Positions 33,971 to 46,800 of a stretch of DNA of 64,000 bases are shown here, in pieces. This stretch comes from Sphagnum compactum. Its lineage: Eukaryota; Bryophyta; Sphagnopsida; Sphagnales. The position numbers were made by a program, and so were the translations under genes. The notes beneath the pieces are model-generated. The model did no database searches and was not told where the DNA came from. It saw only the letters and a program-made list of their open reading frames with translations. The number at the start of each line of letters is the position of its first letter. Position 1 is the stretch's first letter. Location: positions 9,004,762 through 9,068,761 of the forward strand of contig OZ234503.1 of NCBI GenBank assembly GCA_965153455.1, in the 5' to 3' direction.

Positions 33971-36900
33971 TTTTGAAAACATTTTCAAGCCTATACATAC
34001 TTTAGTTGGGTTGAGAATTGTTCCAATCCAAGTCACATTCATCAATCTGAAGATTAAGAATGTTGTTTTCAAAGCAGGATCTAAAACCATAGTCATCAGC
34101 AAGTCTAAAGTAGTGACGAAAGATACACACCCTCCAAAGAAAGAGAAGGACTCTAATGAGGAAGACACTAGTACATGAGTAACAACAACAACCACCAAAT
34201 TTTACCTTGGTAGAACAGGAGGTGTATGGTGTTTCTGTATGTTAATGTGCAGCAGATTGCAGCCTGTAATGTGAGCTCCTGCTGAAAGCATTCCTCCTTG
34301 TAAATAGTAATTGGGGAGTTTTCAGACAAAGGCTACATTGAATTGAATTCGGTTCGTGTGCTGGTGTTAGGGGCATGGTGATGATCTAAACCAATGTCCA
34401 TCTTCCCATTTGTTTGTTTGTTTGTGTTCCATCTCTAAGGACTGGTTAGAGTAGTTCTCTTGATGGTAGTCCACAGTGTGTTTTCTTGGCTATTTATTCT
34501 TTTCCTGTCAGGTTATCCATCCAGAGATGTCCAGCACGTAGAAGATCACTCATGGATCATCATTTGAAGAGGAGGGTTCTCCTTGGGCAATTGGGGGAGA
34601 GCCTGGTTCAGTGAGGAATTGTCCTCCTGATTTAATGAGAGGATCATAACATCTAGCACGCTTGTGGATCAAGCTCCTATAGTTCTGGAGGATGATGAGG
34701 AAGCTCTCTCCTTGATCAGGAATTCCAAGCCGTGAATCTTTGAAGTGATAGAGGTGCTCCCAGGATTGTGGGTCTGATCACTAGAATTGGAGCTGGATTT
34801 CTTCAGGAACAATGGTACCCTCATGAGCTTTCTACGAATTCTGAGAGCTGTGAGTCTTTTCCAGTGATGAAGGCATTCTGAGGATTGCAGATCTGATCAG
34901 CATGGGAGCTGAACCATGGGAGTGAGCATCACAGGCTTATCTATTTGCCAGGATTCTGAGTGGTCTATGTTTTCAGTGATAAAGGCAGTTCAAGGAATTG
35001 CAGATTGATCAGAGAGGGAGTTGAATTTGTGCAGGAATCATAGGATCATCACATTTGCTGCCATACAGAGAGAATAATTTGCGTATCCCAATTGTGGGAC
35101 CATTGTTATGATTTGTTGACGAGCAAGATTTGTGCAGCAAGTCTTCAATTTGCTTGAATAGTTTGTTTGTCTTAAGGTTTCCATTGGAACTCATACTTTT
35201 CTTACAGGAGTTCTGTGACTCTGGTTCCTTTAGTGGTCACTTTGCTTTGCTGCTCACATTGGACTCATGGTTCTTCTTGTTGTACGGGTTATATTTCTCT
35301 TGTAGCTCTTTGTTGGACTCTCATAGAAGGAAGTGAGCACTTTTGCAGAGAATTTTTACTGCATACACAGACACTCTATCGGTACTGTCACCAAAAAATG
35401 GAGATTGCATGGAGGGGGATGTGGGTGATGTTAATCAGGCCGGTGAGTCTGTCTCTGATGCAAGGGATTTTTGAGTGGGGGTGGCTCTGAGAAGGTCGTT
35501 GGTGATGGGAGCATTGCCTGCCATGATGGATAACAGGTGCTCCAAGGGAGATGCCAGGAAGAAGAGGTTGAGCTTTGTCAAACAAGTTTTCAGTTTCTCT
35601 CATGTTCTTGGTCAGATTGCTTGTCAACTGTATGAAGACTAGAATAGGGTGGAGAGTCTGCTGACAAGTTGGGGGAAGTAGGATTCAAAGTGGAAGTGAT
35701 GTTTTAGCAGCTCTGGAACTTAAAGCTGATCCCTCATTCGATTCTCTTTTGTTTGGATGGTTGGTGGCAGCTTCTAAAGAATATTGAGGTTGAGCTGGGA
35801 CAGTTCTCATGCGGGCTTGCCCATTTTCTGTCGGTAAACAACTCTTTCCCTCTCAGTGCACTATCACTATAGTGACCATCCACTCTCTTTTCAGTGGTAT
35901 CTCCAGGAGAAGATTGTCTACTCAAGAGGAGTCTGTGAGGTTCTCTTAACTGCCTTAAACTTTCTGATGAATGTTTTGAATATTCCAGAACAAGGGAATT
36001 GTGCATTTAGGTCATCAGAGATACTTGACAAGCTAAATATGGTGTGATGCTCTGGTGTTTTGATGCTGGGGACAGTACAGCAAGCAAGTGGATCATTCAC
36101 AATCAACCAAAACTACAACAGTGATGTACTTGACGATGTGGAGAAAAATATCTAAACAATATCTTTACATTTGAATGAGATCTCGAGTTTTTCCCTTTTT
36201 CTTTTTTTTAAAAGATAATTTTTTTAGTTAGCTCTTTTCAACTATGCAATTGTTGTGTACATATGGATAGTCTTATGTCTAACATATAATCTTATGGCAT
36301 GTTTCATTTCTAGTAATTGATGAATATTGCACATCTTTCAATGGAGGTATAGAGAGAAAGGAAGATGGGGCTGCTAGTAGGCGTGGAGCATCTTGGTCGT
36401 TTCAACAGAAGTCAAGGAGTGGGAAGCGGTTATGTGAATTTCTTCTCAGTGAATAATGCTAAAGGAGGAGCCAGTGTTTCAGCAATGGAGATTGAGGCCA
36501 GAAAGGAGGAGGTAGCATTAGGAGGTTCATGAGCATGGGGTTGGTGAAGGATTTACAGGGGGATGCAACTATGGAGGGCTTGAAGGTTAAGCCGCTAAAT
36601 CCGTGTTCAACCCACCTCTTTGATGGCTTGTTGTTGTAACAGAAGAACCAAATTCTACGAAATTGTGGGATATGTAATTGATAGTTAGGATTTTATTTTT
36701 TTAATTTTTTAGTATAGGCAGATATATGACCTAGGGATTGGATGACCCCTTGTTCAGCTCTAATAGGCCATTTTCTATGAGTTCTGAATCTTACTTGTTG
36801 CAACTCTTGCTAGGAATCGGTGAAGATGCACATCCTGTCTGATGAATTCCACATCTGTGGATAAAGAAAAGTATGGATCTGAACTCATTCCAAGCAAATT

Positions 36901-38000
36901 GCCTTCTTAGTCTCTAGTATTTCTAATCTTGAGATCAGCAACTTCTTAAGTCCCTACCTCTGAATCTATACTGTCCATGCCTCAATGTGTCAAGCTTCAA
37001 AGTAAATGCTCTGGTTTCAAACATGGGGCTTACATTGGCCTTGGTAACTACAAGTGACATAGAGAGAGTACATTGTTCACAATTGATTGGTAACAGGAGT
37101 TTCTTCAAAGTGAATAACACCTGAAACCAAAGAGGGGAGAATTTACTAGAGCTTGAGATTCATGCACATGTGATGTGAAGCAATTGTCACAGGTTTGCTC
37201 CTGAGCTACTGAGGTTCTTCATTGATTTAATATGTCTTCCCACTGTTTGAAGCAGCTCTCTTGCTCTTGTCCAGATGCTGATCGGTATCCACTTTGCAAA
37301 ACCCTTGGACACAACCAAGGATTACCATAAAGATGCATTCCTTACTCTTGGGAAGGATCGAAGCTCTTGATCAAATTGAAATGTCTTGGATACAACTCAC
37401 AAAAGAAACAATATGATTTCTGCAATGGGACAGAATTGTTTATCTCTCATGCTGAAGGATAGTGAAGAGAAGAAAGGATTCAAGGGAAGTGGCATGGTAC
37501 GCAGCCATTGTTGAGATATGAATTACAAACTACAATCAAACTGATTTTAGAACTCAGAAGATAGGAAAATTGTGCAGATGCCAAGCTCAAAGAATGTACA
37601 TCTCAAGAAGCTTAGGCTAACCACCTCCATCGCCTCCATTCTTGACAACTAGAAATTTCAGTAGGTCCATGTGGGTATCACAATGCAGGCCAGAGAAGTA
37701 TAGAGGGCAAATAGGTATAATACACAGAACATTAGTCAATCAATCAGTGTGCTCTGCTGTTGCAATCCAACATTTTTTGCAACAAAGGCAACAACACTGA
37801 GCTCTGAGTGTCCACTTCAGGAGGCCCAAAACAATTTCTCAAGAAGGCAAAATCAGACTTCAGCATCTTTAAGTTCACTGCAAAATTCAGGCCAGGGAGA
37901 GTCCTGAATATACAAAGGAAAAAAAATCAAAAGCAGGTCTTTAAGTCACCAGAAGTGAGAAAATCAAATAAAAATCCCCATTCTGGTATATCTTTGGTTT
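33971..38000. other. BCAT 3' region and intergenic DNA
   Basis: No further gene is recognised. An open frame at 33927-34178 overlaps the last exon in another frame. Its tail is Lys/Glu/Asp-rich, but it has no homologue I know and is probably 3' untranslated sequence. A degenerate tandem repeat occupies 34737-35040. Confidence 0.45.
34737..35040. repeat. Degenerate ~110-bp tandem repeat, about three units
   Basis: Three blocks begin near 34737, 34850 and 34957. Each contains CAGTGAT-AAGGCA, then AGGATTG-AGATCTGATCA, then GGAGCTGAA-like words and a GCAGGAA or GCCAGGATTC segment. The units differ from each other by many substitutions. Confidence 0.55.
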
Positions 38001-38006
38001 TCAGTG

Positions 38007-38110
38007 TGTAGCCAAAACTAAAGAAGGATGATTAAAGATTTATACTTTGTTTCTGGTTCATAGCCAGATTTAGCTAAATCATCCTAAAGATGATCGTCAC
38101 TTTGGCTACA
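38007..38110. repeat. TGTAGCC MITE-like element, best copy
   Basis: A 104-bp element with inverted ends TGTAGCCAAA...TTTGGCTACA and a further inner pair (AAGGATGATT/AATCATCCT). The central TAGCCAGATTTAGCTAAATC word is shared with the copies at 4200 and 5597. No clear target duplication was found. Confidence 0.7.
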
Positions 38111-41100
38111 AACAAACAATGATGTGGGGTCATACTCCATGTGCATTGATTTCAAACAGCCATTGTGTCACACAACACGTCTTTGCTACAACATGTTGGG
38201 TACATCTCTCTAGTATATGCCTTAACTACTATACATGATGAAACCCTACCAAACATAAATAAACCAAGGTACCCAAAAAAGGGGGAATACAATGAACAAA
38301 GTGGAAGGACCCACCCACGTCCAAGAAGACAAAAGAACCACCTAAGAGGGTGAACCATAAGGGGAACATCAAGTTCTTGAACCCATTCTTGTCGCCAAAA
38401 GCATATCAGATAAGGAAACGGGGAAGACCTCCTAAAAGGACGCCTAGCCTAGAAAAACCTTCACCTACTACAACATCACGTCTCAAAATAGAGATTGCAT
38501 ATGCTCGATGTGACGTCATTATCACCCTCTGCATATAAAATGTGCGCAAAACTAAGAAAGGAAGGCCTCCATTAAACATGATTCAAGTAGAAGATAAAGA
38601 AAGGTGTGTGAACAGAAAAAGAATGCAACGATTATTCTAAGGCGAAATTTTTAGTAAGACACGTAAGAATAAAGGAGTTCATAAGGAGCTTACAAACTCT
38701 ATCTTTAGAGAGAGGGAGGGAAAAGACATGCCTCAAGAGTTTGGGAGGAGTTACAAAATGGACACTCAAAGAGAAATGGGTAGAGGCATTTTGAGAGGGT
38801 TTGTTAAAGTAGACAACAAGGAAGAAAGATGTGGAAGAAAAAGTTAAGTAGACAAAGAGAACATGGAGTGGGAAGCATGGGAGTAGGGGGGCAAGAGAAT
38901 GGGAGTTTCTAACGAGAATGTGAAGAGCAAAGGATTTGGTGTTTTGTGAGAGTAGCGAGAAAGAATCAAGATGTTCCACTTTTTTTTGTCCCAAGTGTGG
39001 TTCTTCCTCATAAAACCTTTGTGGCACTTTCTCATAGAACCTTTGTGGCACTCTTTGTTCCCACATCTAACGACACATTTGGAACATTTGAAACCCGTTG
39101 AGGTTGGGCACCTCTCTCTCTCTCTCAATATTGTGAAGATGGTGGGGTTTTGCTACAAGTTTCATTAGCTTTCTTTATAACAATCTTGTTTTCTTGAACT
39201 TTCTCGAGTTTTGATGGAATGTTGATTTTAAATCACTATCTTTTTGCATAAGAATGCGCAAATTATTCTTTGGTTTTTCCATTCTAGGTGATGGTCAAAC
39301 CAAAATAGAATGAAGAAGTATCAACTTATGGTTGTAGACTCAAGTTTAATGAAATGTTTTTTCATGATAAATTCTCTTTGTGATGATTTTTTTTCCAAAA
39401 TTTATTGAGTTTTTTAAAGTTTTGATTGAGTCTTTGATTTAAATATCATCTTGCGTAAGAACACCCAAAATTTTCTTTGGTTTTTCATTGTAGATAATGG
39501 ACTAACAAAATTCCGAGGGGGCACACTAACAATAAAAAATATGTGAGTAAAAATATAGGGTGCAATATATTGGTTGTTGGGTAAAAATTATAAGTTAATT
39601 AGTTTTTTTTAAAAGGTACATTTTGTTCAAATAATCAATTTAATTATAACACAGGGTATGTAATAATTTGAAATAATAGTTTATAATCAATATAGGGTGG
39701 CTTTAATATGTATATATCAAAAAATTAGATAAAAATACGGTGGTAAAAAATAGGTTGGACAATTATCTAATAACCCCTTTAAAAATGGTCAGTTGACGCA
39801 CATAAATCCCAAACTTTACACTAAATGTCCCCCCCATGACTAGAATATAATGAAGGACTATCAAAATATGGTTGTAAAATCAAGACCTATTGAAAGTATC
39901 ATTTCATGACAAGCTTTCTTTGCAGCAACTTTTTCTCTTGAGCTTTCTTGAATTAAGTTTGACTTTAAACCATTGTTTTCTTGTGGAAAAATATGCAAAC
40001 TTATGTTTGGTTCTCATCTCAATAATATCTAGACTAGTGTTGTTTGGTCTTAGGAACATGACAATTGGGCAATGGGTAGTACCACTTGGAGCCTAATTTT
40101 GAAAATAGGATTAGAAGTATTGTAAGGTTTGTCATCAAGTGGTGATAAATAAGATTAAGTGACCTAAAATGAGATTGGCTATGAATTTGTAAAGCAACAA
40201 TTACCTTTAGGGGACCACACAAAATAATCACATTATTAGCAACCCAAGTTATTATTTTCCTTGTTGGGAGCTTGGTTTACACAACCTAACTATGGAGAGG
40301 TAATTTTGAAGCTCCTTAGAGAACACCTCAAACTTTCTTATGCATCTAAAAACATGGCACAATAGGTCATGTATATAACAAAGAAAAGTTATTTGATATT
40401 TCCACACTCAAGAACAAACTATGAATCTAGTTGCATGTTATGATTATAAATGAGAAAGGGCTTTATAACACAGAATAATGACCATCATTTATGGTAGCTG
40501 GAAATCAATTGAATAAGCTCAAACCAAAGTAAAATTTCAACTATGTATATGGAACTAGGCTGGTTAGTAAGAACCCAAATTGAGTTTTGATTTTATTCTA
40601 ATGGTCCCCCCATCGTGGGCAAAGTACATTAACCTTCATGAAAGGTCACCCATCCCAAACCTATTTCGGTTGAAATGGGTTTATGAAATTCTTGAGTTCA
40701 TAACATGATGTTGGCGATAATGCCTTTTTACTTTTTGTTTTTCATTTAAGATTTTGCATTGAATGTCATACTAATAATGAATGAAAACATCTTTGACCAA
40801 ATGATATATTGGCTAATCCATAATGTGTCCAATAAATCTTTCTTTTGAAGAATACACAATGCCCTTCATGTTGTTGTAATGCGATTCAACAACAAAATTG
40901 CAATTTCCAACACAACACCTTGTGCACTTGCACATGCACCTTACTTGTGCAACCAATGTTATTTCAAGTGCTTCATGAAGCATGGCGCACTAAGGTATTA
41001 TGTTGTGAACAACTTTATTTTGTTGTTTTGCCCACATAACAACATTATAAATAATCACATGTCCTTGGGAATAAATATAAATAAATAAAACTTTTGCATG

Positions 41101-42720
41101 CTCTTCCATGATCTAAATTTTCTTGACTACACTCCTAGCTAAATGTTGTTGCATGACAAACATCAATTTATGAGATTAGAAAGGACATACCATAACCATC
41201 TAACTCATTAATAACATTGGGAAAATAGTATTAATTTCCATTGACATGAAGTTTTATTATAGTAGATTATGGAAGTGATTATGATTTAGAGTAGACCTCA
41301 AATTGAATTCAATATAAAATTAGAAAGGCCATAACAAAATTTTCAAGGACACATGTTGTGGAAGATAATTAAATTATACATTAAAAGTTTAATTTCAACT
41401 TGAATATTGTTCATAATTATAGTGTTAAGCATCCGACCCTCCAACCTTTGTTGTGATGGTGGTTGCAAAACAAGGTCATTTGGTTATTTTCCCAATTTTT
41501 TAAAATAACAATGAATGTGATTCATACATTCCATTTTTCCATTTGTTAAACACCATCATGGTGACATAACGTATTATAAAGAACACATTGTAAGTATTGA
41601 TAACATTGTTCTAGTACAGGATTGATGCACCCCAAGTTTATTAAGTGGTATAAATTATAAAAAAACTAGCCAATTACTATTTTGTAATGATATGAAAACC
41701 TAGGGTGTTGTCCTTAACTCCTAAGAGAAAGAAAGAGGTTGAGAGTTTTAGGATTGGACTAAAATGAATTCACAAGCATGAATTCAAGGTGAATTGAATA
41801 TGCACAAACCAAGGAAGAAGGTGGTTATTACAAATTTGAGCCAAAATAATGCAAAAACAAGCCACAAGCAACCCAACTTCCAAAATACACCACAACTTGG
41901 ACTTGTTAAAAATAATCATTCTCTTCTTTATAATACATTCTATGATTGGTGGTAGGGGTTATATGGAAGTGGCAAAACATCCTAGGATTTCAAAATGTGG
42001 AATATGGAGAATATGAACACATTTTCAATACTTATTCTTTAGGACCTTTGCAATGGTTTAAAGAAGGATAAACTTGAACAAGGTTCTCTATCTACATTTT
42101 TCTCCCAAAAAATCAAAGCATCGTAGGACTTCAACTTTCACAAGAATCCATCTAAAAATGTTGGGGCCCATTGCCTTACATTCTACTATGCAATTGTGGG
42201 AATGTGTTTAGGTCCCAAGACACTTTTTGACCTATTTCCCTCTCATGCTTTAACACTAGTTGCAAGCCCAAAATTAAGGTTGCAACAATGAAAAATATTC
42301 ATAAATCCAATAATTCTAATTTTAAGGATTTCTCAACTCGCTTCCATTATATAAATGTTATAAAAAATAGAAAATTATTTAGGTCAAAGTTTCAACCAAT
42401 TTCAAAATCTCAAAAATGAACAAAAATATTTTTTTGAATTTTTTTGGTAGAATGTATGCATTTTTTGCCTCAACCAAAAATAACAAACAAGTGAATACAA
42501 CTTTCATTTTCAATTTAAAAATTAGTAAAAAATTCTTTAAAACAATATAAGAAAATACCCTTGTTATAAGTGGCAAATTCCATTGCAGAAAAGCACAACA
42601 TTACTGACTATATTGAAATGGACCTTTTTCTAGTGTTCTAATTAAAAATTTTACATTCAAAATGAGGGAAACAAATGGTAGGTTGCATTATAGAGGAACA
42701 CAACAAGGTCATTACCTAAT
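38111..42720. other. AT-rich intergenic DNA, no recognised gene
   Basis: The plus-strand frame 38350-38538 contains an AT-hook-like KRGRPPKR and may be a relic of a DNA-binding protein. A 144-residue minus-strand open frame (38632-39066) has no family resemblance and overlaps a direct 25-bp repeat (39008-39056, ACCTTTGTGGCAC). A block at 42580-42620 recurs diverged at 42683-42732. Confidence 0.4.
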
Positions 42721-44800
42721 TATATTGAAATTAATTGTGGCTCAACAACCTATGAAAAAACTAATTAAAATTAAAATTAACCATAATTAATTTAACCATG
42801 GTGAATTTAATCATGTTCAATTAACCATAATTTGTTTAGTTGTATATGTTTTAACCATGGTTAATTTAACCATATTTTATTTAACCATGATTCATTTGTC
42901 CATAATTAATTATTCCATCAATTTTTGGGTCATATTTAGTTTAATTATGGCTAGTTTAGCCATAAGTAATTTTAGCCAAATTCATTTTATTCATGGTTTG
43001 TAGTTTAACTATTGTTGATTTTGCTATAGTTATTTTAACCATTTTGATTTTACACATAATTATTTTATTCATGTTCATTTTAGTCATAATTAATTTTTCA
43101 TAATTTTTTTTGCCATAAAATATTTATCCATTAATTATTTTAGCCATATTAACTTTATTAGTGGTTAGTTCAACAAAATTTATTTATTCATGGTTAGTTT
43201 AACCATTTACAGTTTAGCCATGTTTAATTTTGCCATAATTATTTTAATCTTTTTTATTTTAGCCATAATGATTTCATTCATGTTTATTTTAGCCATAATT
43301 AATTTTTGCATAATTGGTTTTGCCAAAAAATATATATTCATTAGTTAGTTTAGCCATATTAACTTTAATAGTGGTTAGTTAAGCCAAATCTATTTATTCA
43401 TGGTTACTTTAACCATTTGGAATTTAGCCATATTTAATTTTGCAATAAATATTTTTACCATTTTTATTTTAACCATAATTATTTCATTCATGTTTATTTT
43501 AGCCATAATTAATTTTTGCATGATTTATTTTGCCATAATATATTTATTCATTAGTTAGTTTAGCCATATTAACTTTGTTAATGGTTAATTTGACCAAATT
43601 TATTTACTCATGGTTAGTTTAGCCATGTTTAATTTTGCCATAATTACTTTAATCATTTATATTTTAACCATAATTATTTCATTCATGTTCATTTTAGCCA
43701 TATTTAATTTTTGCATAATTGATTTTGCCATTAAATATTTATTCATTTGTTAATTTAACAATATTAATTTATTAGTGGTTAGTTTAGCTAAATTTATTTA
43801 CTCATGGTTAGTTTAACCATTTCTAGTTTAGCCATGTTTAATTTTTCCATAAATATTTTAACCATTTTGATTTTAATCCTACTGTTTTCATTCATGTTTA
43901 TTTTAGCCATAATAGTTTTTGCATAATTGGTTTTGCCATAAAATATATATTCATTAATTAGTTTAGCCGTATTAATTTTATTAGTGGTTAGTTTAACCAA
44001 ATTTATTTACTCATGGTTACTTTAACCATTTATAGTTTAGCCATGTTTAGTTTTGGCATAATTATTTTAATCATTTTGATTTTAACCATAATTATTTCAT
44101 TCATGTTAATTTTAGCCATAATTAATTTTTGCATAATTGATTTTGCAATAAAATATTTATTCATGGTTAATTGAACCATTAATAGTTTAGCCATGGTTAA
44201 TTTTGCCATAAATATTTTAACCATCTTGATTTTAGCCATAATTACTTCATTCATGTTTATTTTAGCGATAAAGTATTTATTCATTGGTTAGTTTAGCCAT
44301 GTTAACTTTATTCATGGTTAGTTTAGCCATTTATAGTTTAGCCATAGTTGGTTTAACCATAAATTATTTATTCTTTAGTTTAGCCATATTTATTTTACTC
44401 ATGGTTAGTTCAATCATTTCTAGTTTAATCATCAAATATTTATTCATTAGTTAGTTTAACCAATTCTAATTTAGCCATGGTTGGTTTAACCATAAAATAT
44501 TTATTCATTGGTTGATTTGGCCATATTACTTTACTTATGGTTAGTTTAGCCATATTTATTCATTGGTTAGCTTGGCCTTATTTACTTTATTCATGGTCAG
44601 TTTCATTATATTTACTTAGATATGGTCAATTGAACCATAATTGGTTTAGTCATGGTTATTTTTCCATAATTATTTTTAATTTTTGGTTGGTTTAGCCATT
44701 ATTAGTTTAATAATCATTAATTTTTCCATAATTACTTTAGTTCAGGTTGGTTTAAACATTATTTTACCAATCATTAGTTTTGCCATAATTAAATTTTCCT
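42720..44800. repeat. TTTAGCCAT satellite with ~209-bp higher-order period
   Basis: About 2 kb built from short TTTAGCCAT / TTTAACCAT units alternating with ATTTATTCAT and GGTTAG words. An anchor word ATTCATGTT recurs at 43067, 43276, 43486, 43681, 43890, 44099 and 44249. The spacings are 209, 210, 195, 209, 209 and 150, which reveals a higher-order unit of about 209 bp. Minus-strand open frames here (MAKLNMAKINMNE-type) are translations of the repeat, not genes. Confidence 0.9.
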
Positions 44801-45839
44801 ATGTTAAATTAACCACCTATTTAACTTATGTAATGTAAGTATGTGATTAAATAACCTAAATACAATTAGTTTATATATAGATGTATTTATTTATACATAC
44901 CTTACCTATACTTCACCTATTTACCTATATTTTAACCTATAGGTAAACTAGTTATATATGTTAGGGTAAACCATTTATACACCTATGATAAATTATTAGT
45001 TGGTTAACTAGTTATTTACCTATAATACACTAATGAATATGTAATTAAATAGTTAAATATTAACTATTACAAATACATTGTTGATCATATATAATGAATT
45101 AGGTCAAATTTGTAAAGATTAGTTATAATATCAATATATTTTATATAATTGAAGGATTAATAATATGGTTGTAATTATTAATTATAACTAAATAACTAGA
45201 TATTAACTATTATTAATTTTTATTTTAACTTAATTAACATACATATTTACCTACCTCTTTATTTACTTAATTTATGTATCTTACATGTTATTTAGGAATA
45301 ATGTTGTGTGGACATGAAAATGTTTTTCCCTCCCAAAAGTTTGTCCCATATAAGTTGTCATTCTTTCCAAATGATGAGCAATACAAATAAATGCACCATA
45401 AGCATCCAAGACATAAGAAATATTTTAGAAAGGAAGGCCATTTGGGATGAGCCAATTGAAAAGGCTCAACTTTAAAGGCCAAATTCAAAATGACCTAGGT
45501 CATCTAGATGTAGTTTAATCTAGATGATGTACATTTAAGCCTAGTAAATGTCATAATTTATGTTGCCCTAGCCTACTTTAAACTTCTATACCTAGTTGCT
45601 AGATATAAGCTCCTAGACCTAGGCCTAGGAGTTTAAGTTATAGGTTCCTAGACATAGGGACCTTAGGAATAAATATCTAATTTTAGGTCTAACTTAAGTT
45701 GTTTAGATTCTATCCACGTGGCATAGCCTAGTGGCCAATGTTTAAATGCCATGTGGAATAGCCTAGGTGGCCAATGTTTAGATGTCACGTGGTCTAACTT
45801 GGGTGGCCATTGTTTAAATGCCACGCATTTACTTAGTAA
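44801..45839. other. AT-rich region next to the satellite
   Basis: Contains TAGGT/ACCTA-rich tracts and three diverged copies of a ~50-bp unit (about 45715-45830) built on GTGGCCAATGTTTA-ATGCCA. No gene was seen. Confidence 0.4.
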
Positions 45840-46079
45840 AAATGGTGTTTGATTAGTCAAAAAATGATTTGATTGTTATATTGACCAGTCAAAAAGACTA
45901 GTCAAAAGTACTAGTCGAAATGATTAGTCAAAAATGCCAACTTAAGCTTGGTCAAAAAGTACATGGCCCAGTCACAATGGATAGGTTCAAAATTACTGAG
46001 AGGTTTTTTTTATGCCTGTCCAAAATGGGTCTTTTTTGACAAAAAATTCTAGTAAAAAAAATTAAGAATTCTAGTAGTG
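45840..46079. mobile_element. CACTA-type terminus, same family as the 8686 element
   Basis: The segment ends GAATTCTAGTAGTG at 46079 (complement CACTACTAGAATTC). Moving inward, the complement continues with a TTTTTTTACTAGAA word, a TTTTTTGTCAAAAAAGACCC word and GGACAGGCAT. That layout matches the ends at 8686, 10681 and 11281. AGTCAAAA-rich sequence lies inward, as in the first element. The opposite end was not found; it may lie beyond the TTTAGCCAT array. Confidence 0.55.
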
Positions 46080-46800
46080 AAAATTGTGGTTTAAATATTA
46101 TTTAAAAAGTTCATGCAACCCATCTTGAAAATTTATCGAAAGGTTTCAATAGAGGTAGTGATCAATTGTGAAGTTGATCGATACCTTTGCCAAACCTTCA
46201 GTGATTTTTCAAGATGTTGCCATCCTAATTCTAACAAAAGAGATCACTAGAAAACATTTCAATTCAATAGTTCAATCACTACCAAACTTCAAAAATTTAA
46301 CCTCGAACATTATCATCCTTTTTATTTAGGATTTCTTTTTCATAATTCTTTTTATGGGGCCTGAGGGTCTAAACATTGAATAGCAGATAAAGACAAATAT
46401 CTAAATCTTGCAATTACAAGATCTTCATCTACTTTTGCAATTGCCTCCTATTTTGGCTATTAAACTATTGATTTTAATTAGGTAATGACCATTTTTGCAA
46501 AAGACATATTTTCCCTTTATTGAATACTTCTAAAACAACCATAGAAAGTTTAGTAGGTAAAACTTCCAAAAGTAGGAATTTGGATTCCCCTTGGAAATCT
46601 CCAATGGGGTTCTTCGAGCCAATGGGCCCATAGATTCATTCAATTCTCCTTCATTGGAACCAAGAGGTGTTAGCGCTGACAGGTAAACTTTGAACTGAGA
46701 AATGCAATTGAGTAGGATATAGTTTTAGTACAAACACTTGTTTTCTTGGTAGGGTTTGGAAGACTCTCAAATTTGCCCATCAAATATTTCCTTTAATGAG
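46080..46800. other. Intergenic, no gene seen
   Basis: AT-rich sequence between the CACTA terminus and the coiled-coil relic, with no recognisable feature. Confidence 0.4.

Noticed and set aside
38350-38538. AT-hook protein gene
   Set aside because: Only one KRGRPPKR-like word is present in a short frame without other conserved features; mentioned only as a possible relic.
42625-42640. CTAGTG word as the left end of a second complete CACTA element
   Set aside because: Its orientation is that of a right-hand end and the inner sequence does not match the family, so it cannot be paired with the terminus at 46079.
43794-44284. Minus-strand open frames encoding MAKLNMAKINMNE-like repetitive proteins
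   Set aside because: They are direct translations of the TTTAGCCAT satellite in one frame, with no start context or splice support.
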